Positions 20,937-29,229 of a stretch of 33,071 nucleotides of DNA are shown in pieces. Every line of letters starts with the position of its first letter. Position 1 is the first letter of the stretch. Source of the stretch: an uncultured Lachnospiraceae bacterium (GTDB taxonomy: Bacteria > Bacillota > Clostridia > Lachnospirales > Lachnospiraceae); contig CAJUHR010000040.1 of the NCBI GenBank assembly GCA_910586255.1, forward strand, positions 1 to 33,071, written 5' to 3'. The translations under genes were made by a program, and so were the position numbers. The notes under the pieces are model-generated. The model did not search any database, was not told the origin of the DNA, and saw only the letters and a list, made by a program, of their open reading frames with translations.

Positions 20937-21986
20937 ATGGCACGAAAAGCAACGATTTCACAGATCGTTCAGAAGGTAGGCTGCTCCCCTGCCACGGTTT
21001 CCCGGGTACTCAGCGGGAGTGATTATCCTGTCAAGAAGGAAACGCGCAAGAAGATCCTTCAGGCCGCAAAAGAGCTGAATTATGTCTCCCCCTCTATTCG
21101 CAATCCTGTCAAAAACCGCGTCTCAAAAGATATCTGTGTGGTTGTGCCTACACTCACCAACCCGTTTTATCCTCAGCTTTTAGTGGGAGTTGAAAACGTC
21201 TGCGAGGAGCATGGCTATACCCCCTTTTTCCGCAGCTCCCATCGCAGTCCCAAAAAGGAGCAGGAAATGCTAAGGGCCTCTCTTTCCAACTCGGTGGCCG
21301 GCATCATTCTGTCCTCCATCAATGAAAACCAGGATTTTCTTACGGATATTCTGCAGGACAATATTCCTCTGGTGGTGTTTGACCAGTCTCTGTGCAATCT
21401 GAATGTAAGCTATGTGAAATTTAATTATTTTGAGGCTGCCAAGCTGGCCGTGGAGCATTTGTACTTAAAGGGGCACCGTCAGATTGCCTTTGCGTCCCCT
21501 CCTCTAAACCGCCTGGTGAGGCGGGAAGCGCTGGAGGGATATCTGTTCGGACTGGAGGAATTTAAACTTCCCAGACAGAACGACTATATTATTTTGTCGG
21601 ATTCGGAGAAGGAACGGGACGAGGGTCTCTATGATTTTGAGAACGGAAGATATTTTGCAAAATGTATTTTTCAGCTGGAAAAACGTCCCACTGCTGTGTT
21701 TACCTTAAACGACATGACTGCCTTCGGCCTGATCGATGAGCTTGGAAAGCTGGGGATAAAGGTTCCGGAGGATATCTCTGTGGTGGGCTTTGACAACATT
21801 GAGCAGAGCGCTTTTTTCTCCCCGCCTCTCACCACCATCAATCAGCCTGCCTATGAGATCGGACGCCTGACAGCCAAGATCCTTATTGACCAGATCAACG
21901 GGAAAACCACAGGGAATACGGCCATCAATCTGCGCCCCTCCATCGTGGAGCGGGCATCTGTGCGGACACTGTATTTTAGGGAGTAA
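20937..21986 (+). CDS. LacI-family transcriptional regulator of the hexuronate operon
   Basis: The 349-residue protein has a LacI-type N-terminal DNA-binding domain (ATISQIVQKVGCSPATVSRVLSG, with hinge helix region to about residue 60). A periplasmic-binding-like effector domain follows: DICVVVPTLTNPFYPQLLVGVE, GIILSS, PLVVFDQ, GHRQIAFASPP, AVFTLNDMTAFGLIDELGKLGIKVPEDISVVGFDNIE. It diverges from uxuA across a 464-base region with repeated palindromes, so it very likely represses that operon and is released by a pathway intermediate; this is inferred. AAGG lies about ten bases before the ATG. A strong terminator follows. Confidence 0.93.
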   Translation: MARKATISQIVQKVGCSPATVSRVLSGSDYPVKKETRKKILQAAKELNYVSPSIRNPVKNRVSKDICVVVPTLTNPFYPQLLVGVENVCEEHGYTPFFRSSHRSPKKEQEMLRASLSNSVAGIILSSINENQDFLTDILQDNIPLVVFDQSLCNLNVSYVKFNYFEAAKLAVEHLYLKGHRQIAFASPPLNRLVRREALEGYLFGLEEFKLPRQNDYIILSDSEKERDEGLYDFENGRYFAKCIFQLEKRPTAVFTLNDMTAFGLIDELGKLGIKVPEDISVVGFDNIEQSAFFSPPLTTINQPAYEIGRLTAKILIDQINGKTTGNTAINLRPSIVERASVRTLYFRE

Positions 21987-22006
21987 AAAACGAATTCCGC
22001 AACCGG

Positions 22007-22070
22007 AAAGGGACTGTGGCAACGCCGACATGTTTAAGCGCTGCCACAGTCCCTTTATGGTTCATTTTTT
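22007..22070. terminator. Terminator between the convergent regulator and prfB genes
   Basis: A perfect 15-bp stem, AAAGGGACTGTGGCA with TGCCACAGTCCCTTT (22007-22021, 22042-22056), has a 20-base loop. On the plus strand a TTCATTTTTT run follows; on the minus strand GTTTTTT comes 17 bases after the stem. It is strong for the regulator gene and may serve prfB too. Confidence 0.82.
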
Positions 22071-22104
22071 AATCCAAAGCAAAAGCCATCCCTCCGGGCA
22101 AATC

Positions 22105-23242
22105 TTAGTCCTCCGCCGAAGCCTTCCTGTCCGGACATCCCAGACTCAGCCATTTTAAGTACGCACTGATGAAGGCATCCAGACCGCCGTCCAGAACATT
22201 GGTCACGTTGCCGGTTTCCTCTCCGGTCCGCAAATCCTTTACCATGGTGTAGGGTTGCAGCACATAGGAGCGGATCTGGTTGCCCCAGCCGATCTCCTTC
22301 ACATCGCCCCGGATATCCGACAGCTTCTCCGCGTTCTCCTGCTGCTTAAGCATGAAAAGCTTTGCCTTTAACATCTGCATGGCCTTATCCTTATTTTGAA
22401 ACTGGGAGCGCTCATTCTGGCACTGAACCACGATACCTGTGGGGAGGTGGGTGATGCGCACCGCCGAGGAGGTCTTGTTAATGTGCTGGCCGCCGGCTCC
22501 GCTGGAACGATAGGTGTCCACCCGCAGATCCTCCTGGTTGATCTCCACATCCAGATCCTCCTCAATGTCCGGCATCACGTCACAGGACACAAAGGAGGTC
22601 TGCCGCTTGCCTGCCGCATTGAAGGGAGAGATCCTCACCAGTCGGTGCACTCCCCGCTCCGACTTAAGATAGCCAAAGGCATTTTCCCCGTTGATCTGAA
22701 CGGTCACAGACTTAATGCCCGCCTCATCCCCGTCCAGAAAATCCAGCACCTCGGTCTTGTACTCCATCTTGTCCGCCCACCGGCAGTACATCCGGTAAAG
22801 CATGCTGCACCAGTCACAGGACTCGGTGCCTCCGGCTCCTGCATTGAGGCGCAGGATGGCATTGCATTTGTCATACTCGCCGGACAGCAGAGTGCCCATG
22901 CGCAGCTTCTCTAGCTTTCCTTCAAATTCCTCAAGCATCTCCTGGATCTCCGGAATCAGGGACGCATCGTTCTCCTCATAGCCCATCTCAATCATCACCT
23001 GAATGTCCTCATAGGCTCTCTCCAAGCTCCGGTAAAGCTCCACCGTGTCCTTTAAATTCTTGGCCTCCTGGACCAGTTTTGTGGCACGGTCCGCGTCATT
23101 CCAGAAGTCCGGCTCTTCCATGGATTTGTCTAACTCATCGATTCTTCTGACCTTGTTATCCAGGTCAAAGTGAATCCCTCACTTCCACTAATGGTTTCTG
23201 AAACGTAGATAATGTGTACTTGAACTGATCTAACTCTACCAC
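22105..23242 (-). CDS. prfB: Peptide chain release factor 2, with programmed +1 frameshift
   Basis: RF2 ends translation at UGA and UAA. The gene is in two frames: codons 1-25 (23242-23168, VVELDQFKYTLSTFQKPLVEVRDSL) end at an in-frame TGA. Skipping one base gives DLDNKVRRIDELDKS and the remaining 353 residues, about 378 in total. The SPF stop-recognition tripeptide (RISPFNAAG) and the GGQ catalytic motif (SSGAGGQHINKTSSA) are present, confirming RF2 over RF1. I prefer the GTG start at 23242, with AAGGTGA just upstream; ATG 23260 has no clear site. It follows secA by 97 bases. The C-terminus has a modest extension, LGCPDRKASAED. Confidence 0.93.
23164..23178 (-). promoter_or_regulatory. prfB programmed frameshift site
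   Basis: The minus strand reads GAGGGATTCA-CTT-TGA-C. CTT TGA C is the classical RF2 shift site: the ribosome pauses at the poorly terminated TGA, and the peptidyl-tRNA slips +1 from CTT to TTT. The AGGG upstream acts as the internal Shine-Dalgarno-like stimulator. Low RF2 raises shifting, giving autoregulation. Confidence 0.92.
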
Positions 23243-23339
23243 TGTGTCACCTTCTTTCATTTTATTTTCACGCTGCAGCCAGGCAAGAAGACGCTCTCCG
23301 GACCGCAACACGTTCTTAGCCAAACAGCCCCGCGCCGCC

Positions 23340-25916
23340 TCACCCCTGAAGCAGCTTTCGCCCGCAGCACTGCTTGAATTTCTTTCCGCTGCCGCAAGGA
23401 CAGGGATCATTGGGGTAAATCTTGCGGACCTCTCGGCGCTTGGGCGCCTGGACAGAGGAGGTATCCCGGTTGGTTCCCGTCACCTTTGCAGCCGGCTCCC
23501 GCTCCACCTTCTGCTCCACCCGGATGTGGAACAGAATCCGTACAGTCTCCTCCGTGATGGCAGCCGTCATGGCCTCAAACATCTCAAAGGCATTCATCTT
23601 GTACTCAACCACCGGGTCTCTCTGACCGTAGGCCTGCAATCCGATCCCCTGGCGAAGCTGATCCATATCATCAATATGGCTCATCCACTTGTTGTCAATG
23701 ACCTTAAGAAGAATCACCCGCTCGATCTCACGGATCTGCTCGGCCTCCGGGAACTCTGCCTCCTTGGCCTCGTAAAGCTTGATGGCCTCCTCCTTAAGCT
23801 GATGCTTCAGCTCATTTTTCTTGGCAGCCGGATGATTTTCCAAAGTAATCTTTCCCAAAGGAATGACAGGAAGCAAAAGGGAATTTAACTCGCCCAGATC
23901 CCAGTCCTCCGGATTCTGCTCATCGGCAATGGACATGTCTACCGCATTCTCCACAATATCCGTGACCATCTTTAAGATCACGTCCCGCATATTGTCGCCG
24001 TCAAGGACCTTCCGCCGCTCGGCGTAGATGATCTCCCTCTGCTCGTTATTGACCTCATCGTATTTTAACAGATTCTCGCGGATGCCGTAGTTGTTGTTCT
24101 CAATTTTCATCTGAGCCTTCTCAATGGCATTGGAAAGCATTTTGTGCTCAATCTGCTCGCCCTCCGGCACACCCAGAGCCGTGAACATATTCATCAGCCG
24201 CTCGGAACCGAACAGCCGCATAAGATCGTCCTCTAAGGAAATATAAAAACGGGATTCACCCGGGTCTCCCTGACGTCCGGAACGTCCGCGAAGCTGATTG
24301 TCAATACGGCGGGCCTCATGGCGCTCCGTACCAATAATGCGCAGGCCTCCTGTGGCTCTTGACTCCTCGTCCAGCTTGATATCCGTACCACGGCCCGCCA
24401 TGTTGGTGGCAATGGTCACCGCCCCGTGGATACCGGCATCGGCCACGATCTCCGCCTCCAGCTCATGGTACTTGGCATTTAAGACCTTGTGGGGAATCCC
24501 CCGCCGGTTTAGCATCTTGCTGAGCATCTCGGAGGTCTCGATGGTGATGGTGCCCACCAACACCGGCTGCCCCTTCTCGTGGGCTTCCGCCACCTCCTCC
24601 ACCACTGCCTTAAACTTCTCCTTCTTTGTCTTATAGACCGCGTCCTCATGGTCAATACGGGCTACCGGCTTGTTGGTGGGAATGGCAATGGCATCCATGC
24701 CGTAGGTGTTGCGGAACTCTTTCTCCTCGGTCAGCGCCGTACCGGTCATACCGGATTTCTTGCGGAATTTATTAAAAAAGTTCTGGAATGTGATGGTGGC
24801 CAGGGTTCGGCTCTCCCGGCGGACATTAACATGCTCCTTGGCCTCAATAGCCTGATGAAGGCCGTCCGAGTACCGCCGTCCCGGCATAATGCGGCCCGTA
24901 AATTCATCTACGATCAGAACCTCGTCATCCTTCACCACATAATCCTTATCCCGAAACATCAGGTTATTTGCCCGCAAAGCCAAAATGATATTGTGCTGGA
25001 TCTCCAGATTTTCCGGATCGGCCAGGTTGTCAATGTGGAAAAACTCCTCCACCTTCCTTACGCCGTCCTCTGTTAAGTTTACCACCTTGTCCTTCTCGTT
25101 GACCACAAAATCCCCGGTCTCCTCAATGTCCTCACCCATAATGGCGTTCATCTTGGTAAACTCCCCGGAGGCCTCGCCCCGGATCAGCTGGTGAGCCAAA
25201 ATATCACAGACCTCATAAAGCTTTGTGGACTTGCCGCTCTGACCAGAGATAATAAGGGGGGTACGGGCCTCATCGATCAGCACCGAGTCCACCTCATCGA
25301 TGATGGCATAATCCAGATCCCGCAGCACCATCTGCTCCTTGTAGATGGCCATGTTGTCCCTCAGATAGTCAAATCCCAGCTCATTGTTGGTCACATAGGT
25401 TATATCGCAGCTGTAGGCCGCCTTTCTCTCCTCAGAGGTCATGGGGTTTAACACCACGCCTACGGTCAGCCCCAAAAATTCATGAATCTGTCCCATCCAC
25501 TCCGCATCGCGCTTTGCCAGGTAGTCATTGACCGTGACAATGTGGACGCCCTTTCCCGTAAGGGCATTTAAATAAGCAGGAGCCGTGGAAACCAGGGTCT
25601 TTCCTTCACCAGTCCGCATCTCGGCAATACGGCCCTGGTGAAGCACAATGCCGCCGATCAGCTGTACCGGAAAATGTTCCATATTGAGAGTTCTTCTGGC
25701 TGCCTCCCGCACGGTGGCAAAGGCCTCCGGCAAGATATCATCCAATGTCTCCCCGGCTGCCAGACGCTCCTTGAAAATCCTGGTGTTGTCCCGCAGCTCC
25801 TCATCACTTTTCTTCATCATATCCGGGCGCATGGCTTCGATCTTCTCCACAATCGGATAGATCATCTTTAACTCCCGCTCACTGTGAGTGCCAAATATCT
25901 TCTCTATGAGATTCAT
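23340..25916 (-). CDS. secA: Protein translocase ATPase SecA
   Basis: SecA is the ATPase motor that drives preproteins through SecYEG. The 858-residue protein carries Walker A MRTGEGKT (100-107), TPLIISGQSG next to IIDEVDSVLIDEARTP (DEAD-like Walker B near 210), the GTDIKLDEESRATGGLRIIGTERHEARRIDNQLRGRSGRQGDPG helicase motifs, the MSHIDDMDQLRQGIGLQAYGQRDP helical wing, and a C-terminal zinc ribbon YPNDPCPCGSGKKFKQCCG for SecB or phospholipid contacts. Full length with no odd features. It starts at ATG 25916, about 60 bases after a sigma-A promoter, and is followed by prfB, a common Firmicutes pair. Confidence 0.98.
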   Translation of the reverse strand: MNLIEKIFGTHSERELKMIYPIVEKIEAMRPDMMKKSDEELRDNTRIFKERLAAGETLDDILPEAFATVREAARRTLNMEHFPVQLIGGIVLHQGRIAEMRTGEGKTLVSTAPAYLNALTGKGVHIVTVNDYLAKRDAEWMGQIHEFLGLTVGVVLNPMTSEERKAAYSCDITYVTNNELGFDYLRDNMAIYKEQMVLRDLDYAIIDEVDSVLIDEARTPLIISGQSGKSTKLYEVCDILAHQLIRGEASGEFTKMNAIMGEDIEETGDFVVNEKDKVVNLTEDGVRKVEEFFHIDNLADPENLEIQHNIILALRANNLMFRDKDYVVKDDEVLIVDEFTGRIMPGRRYSDGLHQAIEAKEHVNVRRESRTLATITFQNFFNKFRKKSGMTGTALTEEKEFRNTYGMDAIAIPTNKPVARIDHEDAVYKTKKEKFKAVVEEVAEAHEKGQPVLVGTITIETSEMLSKMLNRRGIPHKVLNAKYHELEAEIVADAGIHGAVTIATNMAGRGTDIKLDEESRATGGLRIIGTERHEARRIDNQLRGRSGRQGDPGESRFYISLEDDLMRLFGSERLMNMFTALGVPEGEQIEHKMLSNAIEKAQMKIENNNYGIRENLLKYDEVNNEQREIIYAERRKVLDGDNMRDVILKMVTDIVENAVDMSIADEQNPEDWDLGELNSLLLPVIPLGKITLENHPAAKKNELKHQLKEEAIKLYEAKEAEFPEAEQIREIERVILLKVIDNKWMSHIDDMDQLRQGIGLQAYGQRDPVVEYKMNAFEMFEAMTAAITEETVRILFHIRVEQKVEREPAAKVTGTNRDTSSVQAPKRREVRKIYPNDPCPCGSGKKFKQCCGRKLLQG

Positions 25917-25980
25917 TCTCTGCTCTCCTAACTCACTTTTCTATCTTCTTTAGGCCGTCTTTTTCCAGTCAATCTTATAC

Positions 25981-26009
25981 ATTGTAGCACTAACCATTCA
26001 TTTATTCAA
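25981..26009 (-). promoter_or_regulatory. secA promoter
   Basis: On the minus strand there is -35 TTGAAT (26004-26009), a 17-base spacer and -10 TACAAT (25981-25986). Transcription would start near 25974, with a leader of about 58 bases. Confidence 0.75.
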
Positions 26010-26149
26010 CTTTTTCACCTGTTGTTCACAAAAAATTAATTTTCTATTTTTCCCTCTTTCTCCTAAATCCGTCAGAATCTGCCGGATACCGGCCGATAAT
26101 AAGCGGCAGTTCACTGGCAATTTGCACAAAAACTTTGTTTGTTCTCCAC

Positions 26150-26265
26150 TTATCCACATTATCCACATTTTCATTGTGAACAACTCTCTAATTTTTATCC
26201 ACACTTCTTCTTGTCCTGTTTACGCCAAAAACCAGTTATACACCAAGTTATCCACATTATCCACA
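26150..26265 (+). promoter_or_regulatory. Cluster of five exact DnaA boxes
   Basis: TTATCCACA occurs at 26150-26158, 26159-26167, 26195-26203, 26248-26256 and 26257-26265, all on the plus strand. Two pairs abut directly, giving tandem 9-mers. Near matches are TTATACACC (26236-26244) and TTGTTCACA (26022-26030 plus strand; 26175-26183 minus strand). The cluster lies between the secA and hpf promoters. No dnaA or dnaN is nearby. Confidence 0.8.
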
Positions 26266-26535
26266 TTCCGGTCCTCTCCTCAAGGGTCAGACCGCGGCTT
26301 CCCCCGTCCCCGGCCCCAATTTGTACATTTATCATAAACTTACAAATTATGACAAAAAAAGAGCCAAAAGGCCTTGACTTTCCTTTTTTTGACATTCTAT
26401 CACTGACACTGTTGTTTATTGTTGTTTAAAGGTATTCATTCAAGCTTCGGATTTTGACCCCATATCTTATAAGAGCAGGGCAGATGAATAGCGCTACCGC
26501 TCGAGAAAATTGTAATAACAATTAAAGTATTTTGA

Positions 26536-26564
26536 TTGAATTTTCCAAATAAATATGATATACT
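26536..26564 (+). promoter_or_regulatory. hpf promoter
   Basis: There is -35 TTGAAT (26536-26541), a 17-base spacer and -10 TATACT (26559-26564), about 25 bases before the AGGAG ribosome site of hpf. I see no sigma-B- or sigma-H-like alternative. Confidence 0.72.
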
Positions 26565-26596
26565 GATGATATCTCATAAAAAAAGGAGCTGATAAA

Positions 26597-27124
26597 ATGC
26601 GTTATACGATTACAGGAAGAAACTTCAATGTAACCTCCGGAATCAGAAGAGCCGTGGAAGAAAAGATCGGAAAGCTGGACCGTTATTTTAATCCGGATAC
26701 AGAAGTGATCGTGACTCTGAGCGTGCAGAAGGATATGCAGAAAATCGAGGTAACCATCCCGGTCAAAGGCAATATTATCCGCGCGGAGGAGTCCAGCAGC
26801 GATATGTACGCCTCCATTGACTTGGTGGAAGAGGTTATCGAACGCCAGCTTAAGAAATATAAAAATAAGCTCATTGACAAAAAACAGTCAGCTCAGTCCT
26901 TTTCCGACTTCTTTATCAATGAGGAGGCGGAGGCTGATGATGAGATCCAGATCGTCAAGACCAAACGCTTTGGCATTAAGCCCATGGATCCGGAGGAAGC
27001 CTGTGTGCAGATGGAACTTTTGGGCCACAACTTCTACGTATTTTTAAACGCGGAGACAGAGGAGGTCAATGTGGTCTACAAGAGAAAAGGCCACTCCTAT
27101 GGACTGATTGAACCGGAATTCTAA
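26597..27124 (+). CDS. hpf: Long-form ribosome hibernation promoting factor
   Basis: Long HPF binds the 30S decoding region and dimerises ribosomes into inactive 100S particles in slow growth. The 175-residue length marks the long form: an N-terminal S30AE domain (MRYTITGRNFNVTSGIRRAVEEKIGKLDRYF to about 100), a charged linker, and a C-terminal dimerisation domain (VKTKRFGIKPMDPEEACVQMELLGHNFYVFLNAETEEVNVVYKRKGHSYGLIEPEF). AGGAG lies eight bases before the ATG. It is monocistronic, with its own promoter and terminator. Confidence 0.96.
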   Translation: MRYTITGRNFNVTSGIRRAVEEKIGKLDRYFNPDTEVIVTLSVQKDMQKIEVTIPVKGNIIRAEESSSDMYASIDLVEEVIERQLKKYKNKLIDKKQSAQSFSDFFINEEAEADDEIQIVKTKRFGIKPMDPEEACVQMELLGHNFYVFLNAETEEVNVVYKRKGHSYGLIEPEF

Positions 27125-27136
27125 AACTGTATTTAC

Positions 27137-27173
27137 AGGCAGCCTGCCTTATGGCCGGCTGCCTTTTCTTTTG
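27137..27173 (+). terminator. Terminator of hpf
   Basis: Arms AGGCAGCC (27137-27144) and GGCTGCCT (27157-27164) pair perfectly over a 12-base loop. TTTTCTTTT follows directly. Confidence 0.85.
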
Positions 27174-27548
27174 TGCCTTTGGATTTCCTTTTCTTATGGC
27201 ATTCCCTGCTTTGATTACGATTCACAGCCCCTGGATGCACATGTCAAAAGCCGGCCAAGGCCGCCGTCAAAGTCCCGCGCCTGCTATGTAAACGGCATCC
27301 GTGCTTGCAAGTTCACGCATACCGTCCAGGTTTCCCTGATCTATCTAAAGCACCAGCTGAGTGCGGGCTGCCGCCAGACACCAAAACCGTCCTCAAAGCC
27401 CCATGCCCTGCAGGATTGTGAGGGATATCCCTTCCCTTATATAATATACCCTTTACAGCCAAACGTGCTTATCCAAAATAGTATTTCCCAAAAGTCTTTG
27501 TATACCGCCGGCATTTTTTTCCAGCTGTCATAAGTAAACGGTAAAGAT
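27174..27548. other. Intergenic region between hpf and sipL
   Basis: Between the convergent hpf and sipL genes lie 375 bases with no supported gene. A plus-strand frame runs across it but has no ribosome site and low-complexity Pro/Ser/Cys content. On the minus strand around 27266-27350, short frames such as DGMRELASTDAVYIAGAG look protein-like but are broken by stops, so a decayed gene piece is possible. AGGGATATCCCT (27421-27432) is a 12-base palindrome. No clear sipL terminator was found. Confidence 0.45.
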
Positions 27549-29129
27549 TCAGGCCCGGACGATCTCCTTTACCAATATCAGGCAGTCTCCCGGCCGCACC
27601 GTATCGGAAGCCAGATTGTTGGTGGCTATGATATTTTCAACCGTGGTATGGAATCTTTTGGCAATCTCCCACAGAGAATCCCCCTCCTGCACCAAATACC
27701 CTACGATTCCCGGCATCTGCTGGAGCTTTTTCGTGTCTAAGGGTCCTGTCTGGGCCCGGCGGATCACCATCTGGCGAACCGGCTGCAGCACCAGCATATC
27801 CAGAAGGATCACCGCCTTCACCTCCACCGTGTCCCCGCCGATCATGGCCGCCGTAAGCTGCTCCATATCCGTCTCCAGGTACCAGACACTGTCCTCCTGA
27901 ATATCCGGCACCTCCGCCTCGTAGTGGAAGGGAAGAAGCTCCGTTACAGACTGAACCGGACGGCTGTCGTCATCTGTCAGGTAAAGGATCCGGACCTCCA
28001 AAGCCCCGTCCATGACCAGGGTGTTCTCCCTTGTCTCCACCTCATCCAGCTTTACCATGCCGGTGCTGTGACATATTTGAAGGGCCCGGGGACCGCCTCC
28101 CACAGACACTTTTTCCGCAATCTTGCATTTCCCCGTATTCTTTGTCAGAATATGGTCAAAAAATGCCTCTCCCGTATCCACCTCCAGCTCCCGGTTGGTG
28201 GCATACAGATCACTTAAGATGTCCAGCTGCCTTTCCTCATAGAGCCGGATATCCAGCTCAATCACCGCATCCACATCAATCTCCCGCATTTCCCCGTCAT
28301 AATCCGGCTTTTCCTCGATTCCCTTGTGAATCAGGCGGGCGGATATGGCGGGAATCATCTCCTCCACGGCCCCCTGCATCTCCACATCCCCGGAGAAGGG
28401 AATGGCTTCCTCCACCCACTGAACCATGGCGCTCTCCCCCTCGCCCTCATAGATGACAAACACCAAGAGCGTCCCTTCCAGGTGGATTTTTCCGTCCAGA
28501 GGGCGGGTGGTCACGCCGGAGAGGCGCATCTGGGTCCACAAAATCCGGTCAATGGCAGGCTTGGTCCCTGACAGGGTAATCTCTTCCTTTAACCGGTATG
28601 TATCCTTGCGCCTTAAGGCAATGGCAGCCACATCGATAGTGCGTTTTAAGGTCTCCACCTGAGGGACTCCGTCCTCCTCATCCTCCACGGCTCCTAACTC
28701 CACCGCTGCCTCCGTGTCGAAAAGGGATTCAACCTTTACCTCCAATGTGACAATTCCCTTGATGCTGAGCTTTCTGGAATTGATGATATCCGCGTTTAAA
28801 TCCTCTAACTGCCAGCTTACTCCCACATAGTCCTTTTCCTCTAACCCCGGCACATTGATGGTCTCCTCAAAGGGAATCAGCCCCCCTAATGTCTGAAGGC
28901 CTCCTTCCTCCTTCCTGTAAAGCACATGGAAATCCAGCTTTCCCCGAACCACCACCTTCTCATTCTGGGTTTTTACCGGCTCCATCTGAATCTCTCCTGC
29001 ATCCAGTATCACCTGAGCAATGTCGCTCATGGTATCCGGCACGATAAAATCATCATCCAGAGTCACCTGTGTGCTGACCTGGTTTTTCCAGCGGTTCATA
29101 TGTATATTCTGCTTCACCAGCTCCAACAT
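27549..29129 (-). CDS. sipL: Spore morphogenesis protein SipL (DUF3794 repeats plus LysM)
   Basis: In Clostridioides difficile, SipL anchors the coat/cortex scaffold protein SpoIVA at the forespore surface. This 526-residue protein has the same layout and nearly the same length: three DUF3794-type beta-rich repeats (for example VVVRGKLDFHVLYRKEEGG near 60, and similar segments near 215 and 375) and a C-terminal LysM domain (YLVQEGDSLWEIAKRFHTTVENIIATNNLASDTVRPGDCLILV, about 475-520). There is no signal peptide, so it acts in the mother-cell cytoplasm. ATG 29129 has AAGGTGGG upstream; a GTG nine bases earlier is less likely. A perfect sigma-E promoter precedes it, as expected for mother-cell expression. 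Confidence 0.9.
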   Translation of the reverse strand: MLELVKQNIHMNRWKNQVSTQVTLDDDFIVPDTMSDIAQVILDAGEIQMEPVKTQNEKVVVRGKLDFHVLYRKEEGGLQTLGGLIPFEETINVPGLEEKDYVGVSWQLEDLNADIINSRKLSIKGIVTLEVKVESLFDTEAAVELGAVEDEEDGVPQVETLKRTIDVAAIALRRKDTYRLKEEITLSGTKPAIDRILWTQMRLSGVTTRPLDGKIHLEGTLLVFVIYEGEGESAMVQWVEEAIPFSGDVEMQGAVEEMIPAISARLIHKGIEEKPDYDGEMREIDVDAVIELDIRLYEERQLDILSDLYATNRELEVDTGEAFFDHILTKNTGKCKIAEKVSVGGGPRALQICHSTGMVKLDEVETRENTLVMDGALEVRILYLTDDDSRPVQSVTELLPFHYEAEVPDIQEDSVWYLETDMEQLTAAMIGGDTVEVKAVILLDMLVLQPVRQMVIRRAQTGPLDTKKLQQMPGIVGYLVQEGDSLWEIAKRFHTTVENIIATNNLASDTVRPGDCLILVKEIVRA

Positions 29130-29171
29130 AAAAAGCACCCACCTTACTTTCTATTTTCTTTTTTTATAGAA

Positions 29172-29200
29172 AGTGTATGTGAGTGCCTGCCAAAATATTC
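29172..29200 (-). promoter_or_regulatory. Sigma-E-type promoter of sipL
   Basis: On the minus strand -35 GAATATT (29194-29200) and -10 CATACACT (29172-29179), separated by 14 bases, match the known sigma-E consensus (KMATATT, 13-15, CATACAMT) at every position. The start would be near 29165, about 36 bases before the sipL ATG. An 8+8 inverted repeat CTTTCTAT/ATAGAAAG overlaps the 5' end of the leader. Confidence 0.82.
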
Positions 29201-29229
29201 TTGGAACCGCCCGGACAGCCCGTTGCCTC

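Larger units (their letters stand above)
25917..26596. other. Intergenic region between secA and hpf
   Basis: This 680-base stretch holds no gene I can support. It contains the secA promoter, the DnaA-box cluster, an inverted repeat AATTTGTA / TACAAATT (26318-26325 and 26341-26348), T- and A-rich runs at 26350-26400, and the hpf promoter. The stretch 26400-26530 shows nothing clear. Confidence 0.6.

Noticed and set aside
23165..23410. Independent 81-codon gene before prfB
   Set aside because: Its last 25 codons are the RF2 N-terminus read up to the programmed shift; the upstream part is the spacer after secA and overlaps its end.
26022..26265. Chromosomal origin oriC
   Set aside because: DnaA boxes are present, but dnaA, dnaN, rnpA and rpmH are absent and the flanking genes are secA and hpf. 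A titration or regulatory cluster is the safer reading without skew data.
27108..27533. Plus-strand open frame of 141 codons after hpf
   Set aside because: It starts inside hpf, runs through the hpf terminator, and has no ribosome site or recognisable domain.
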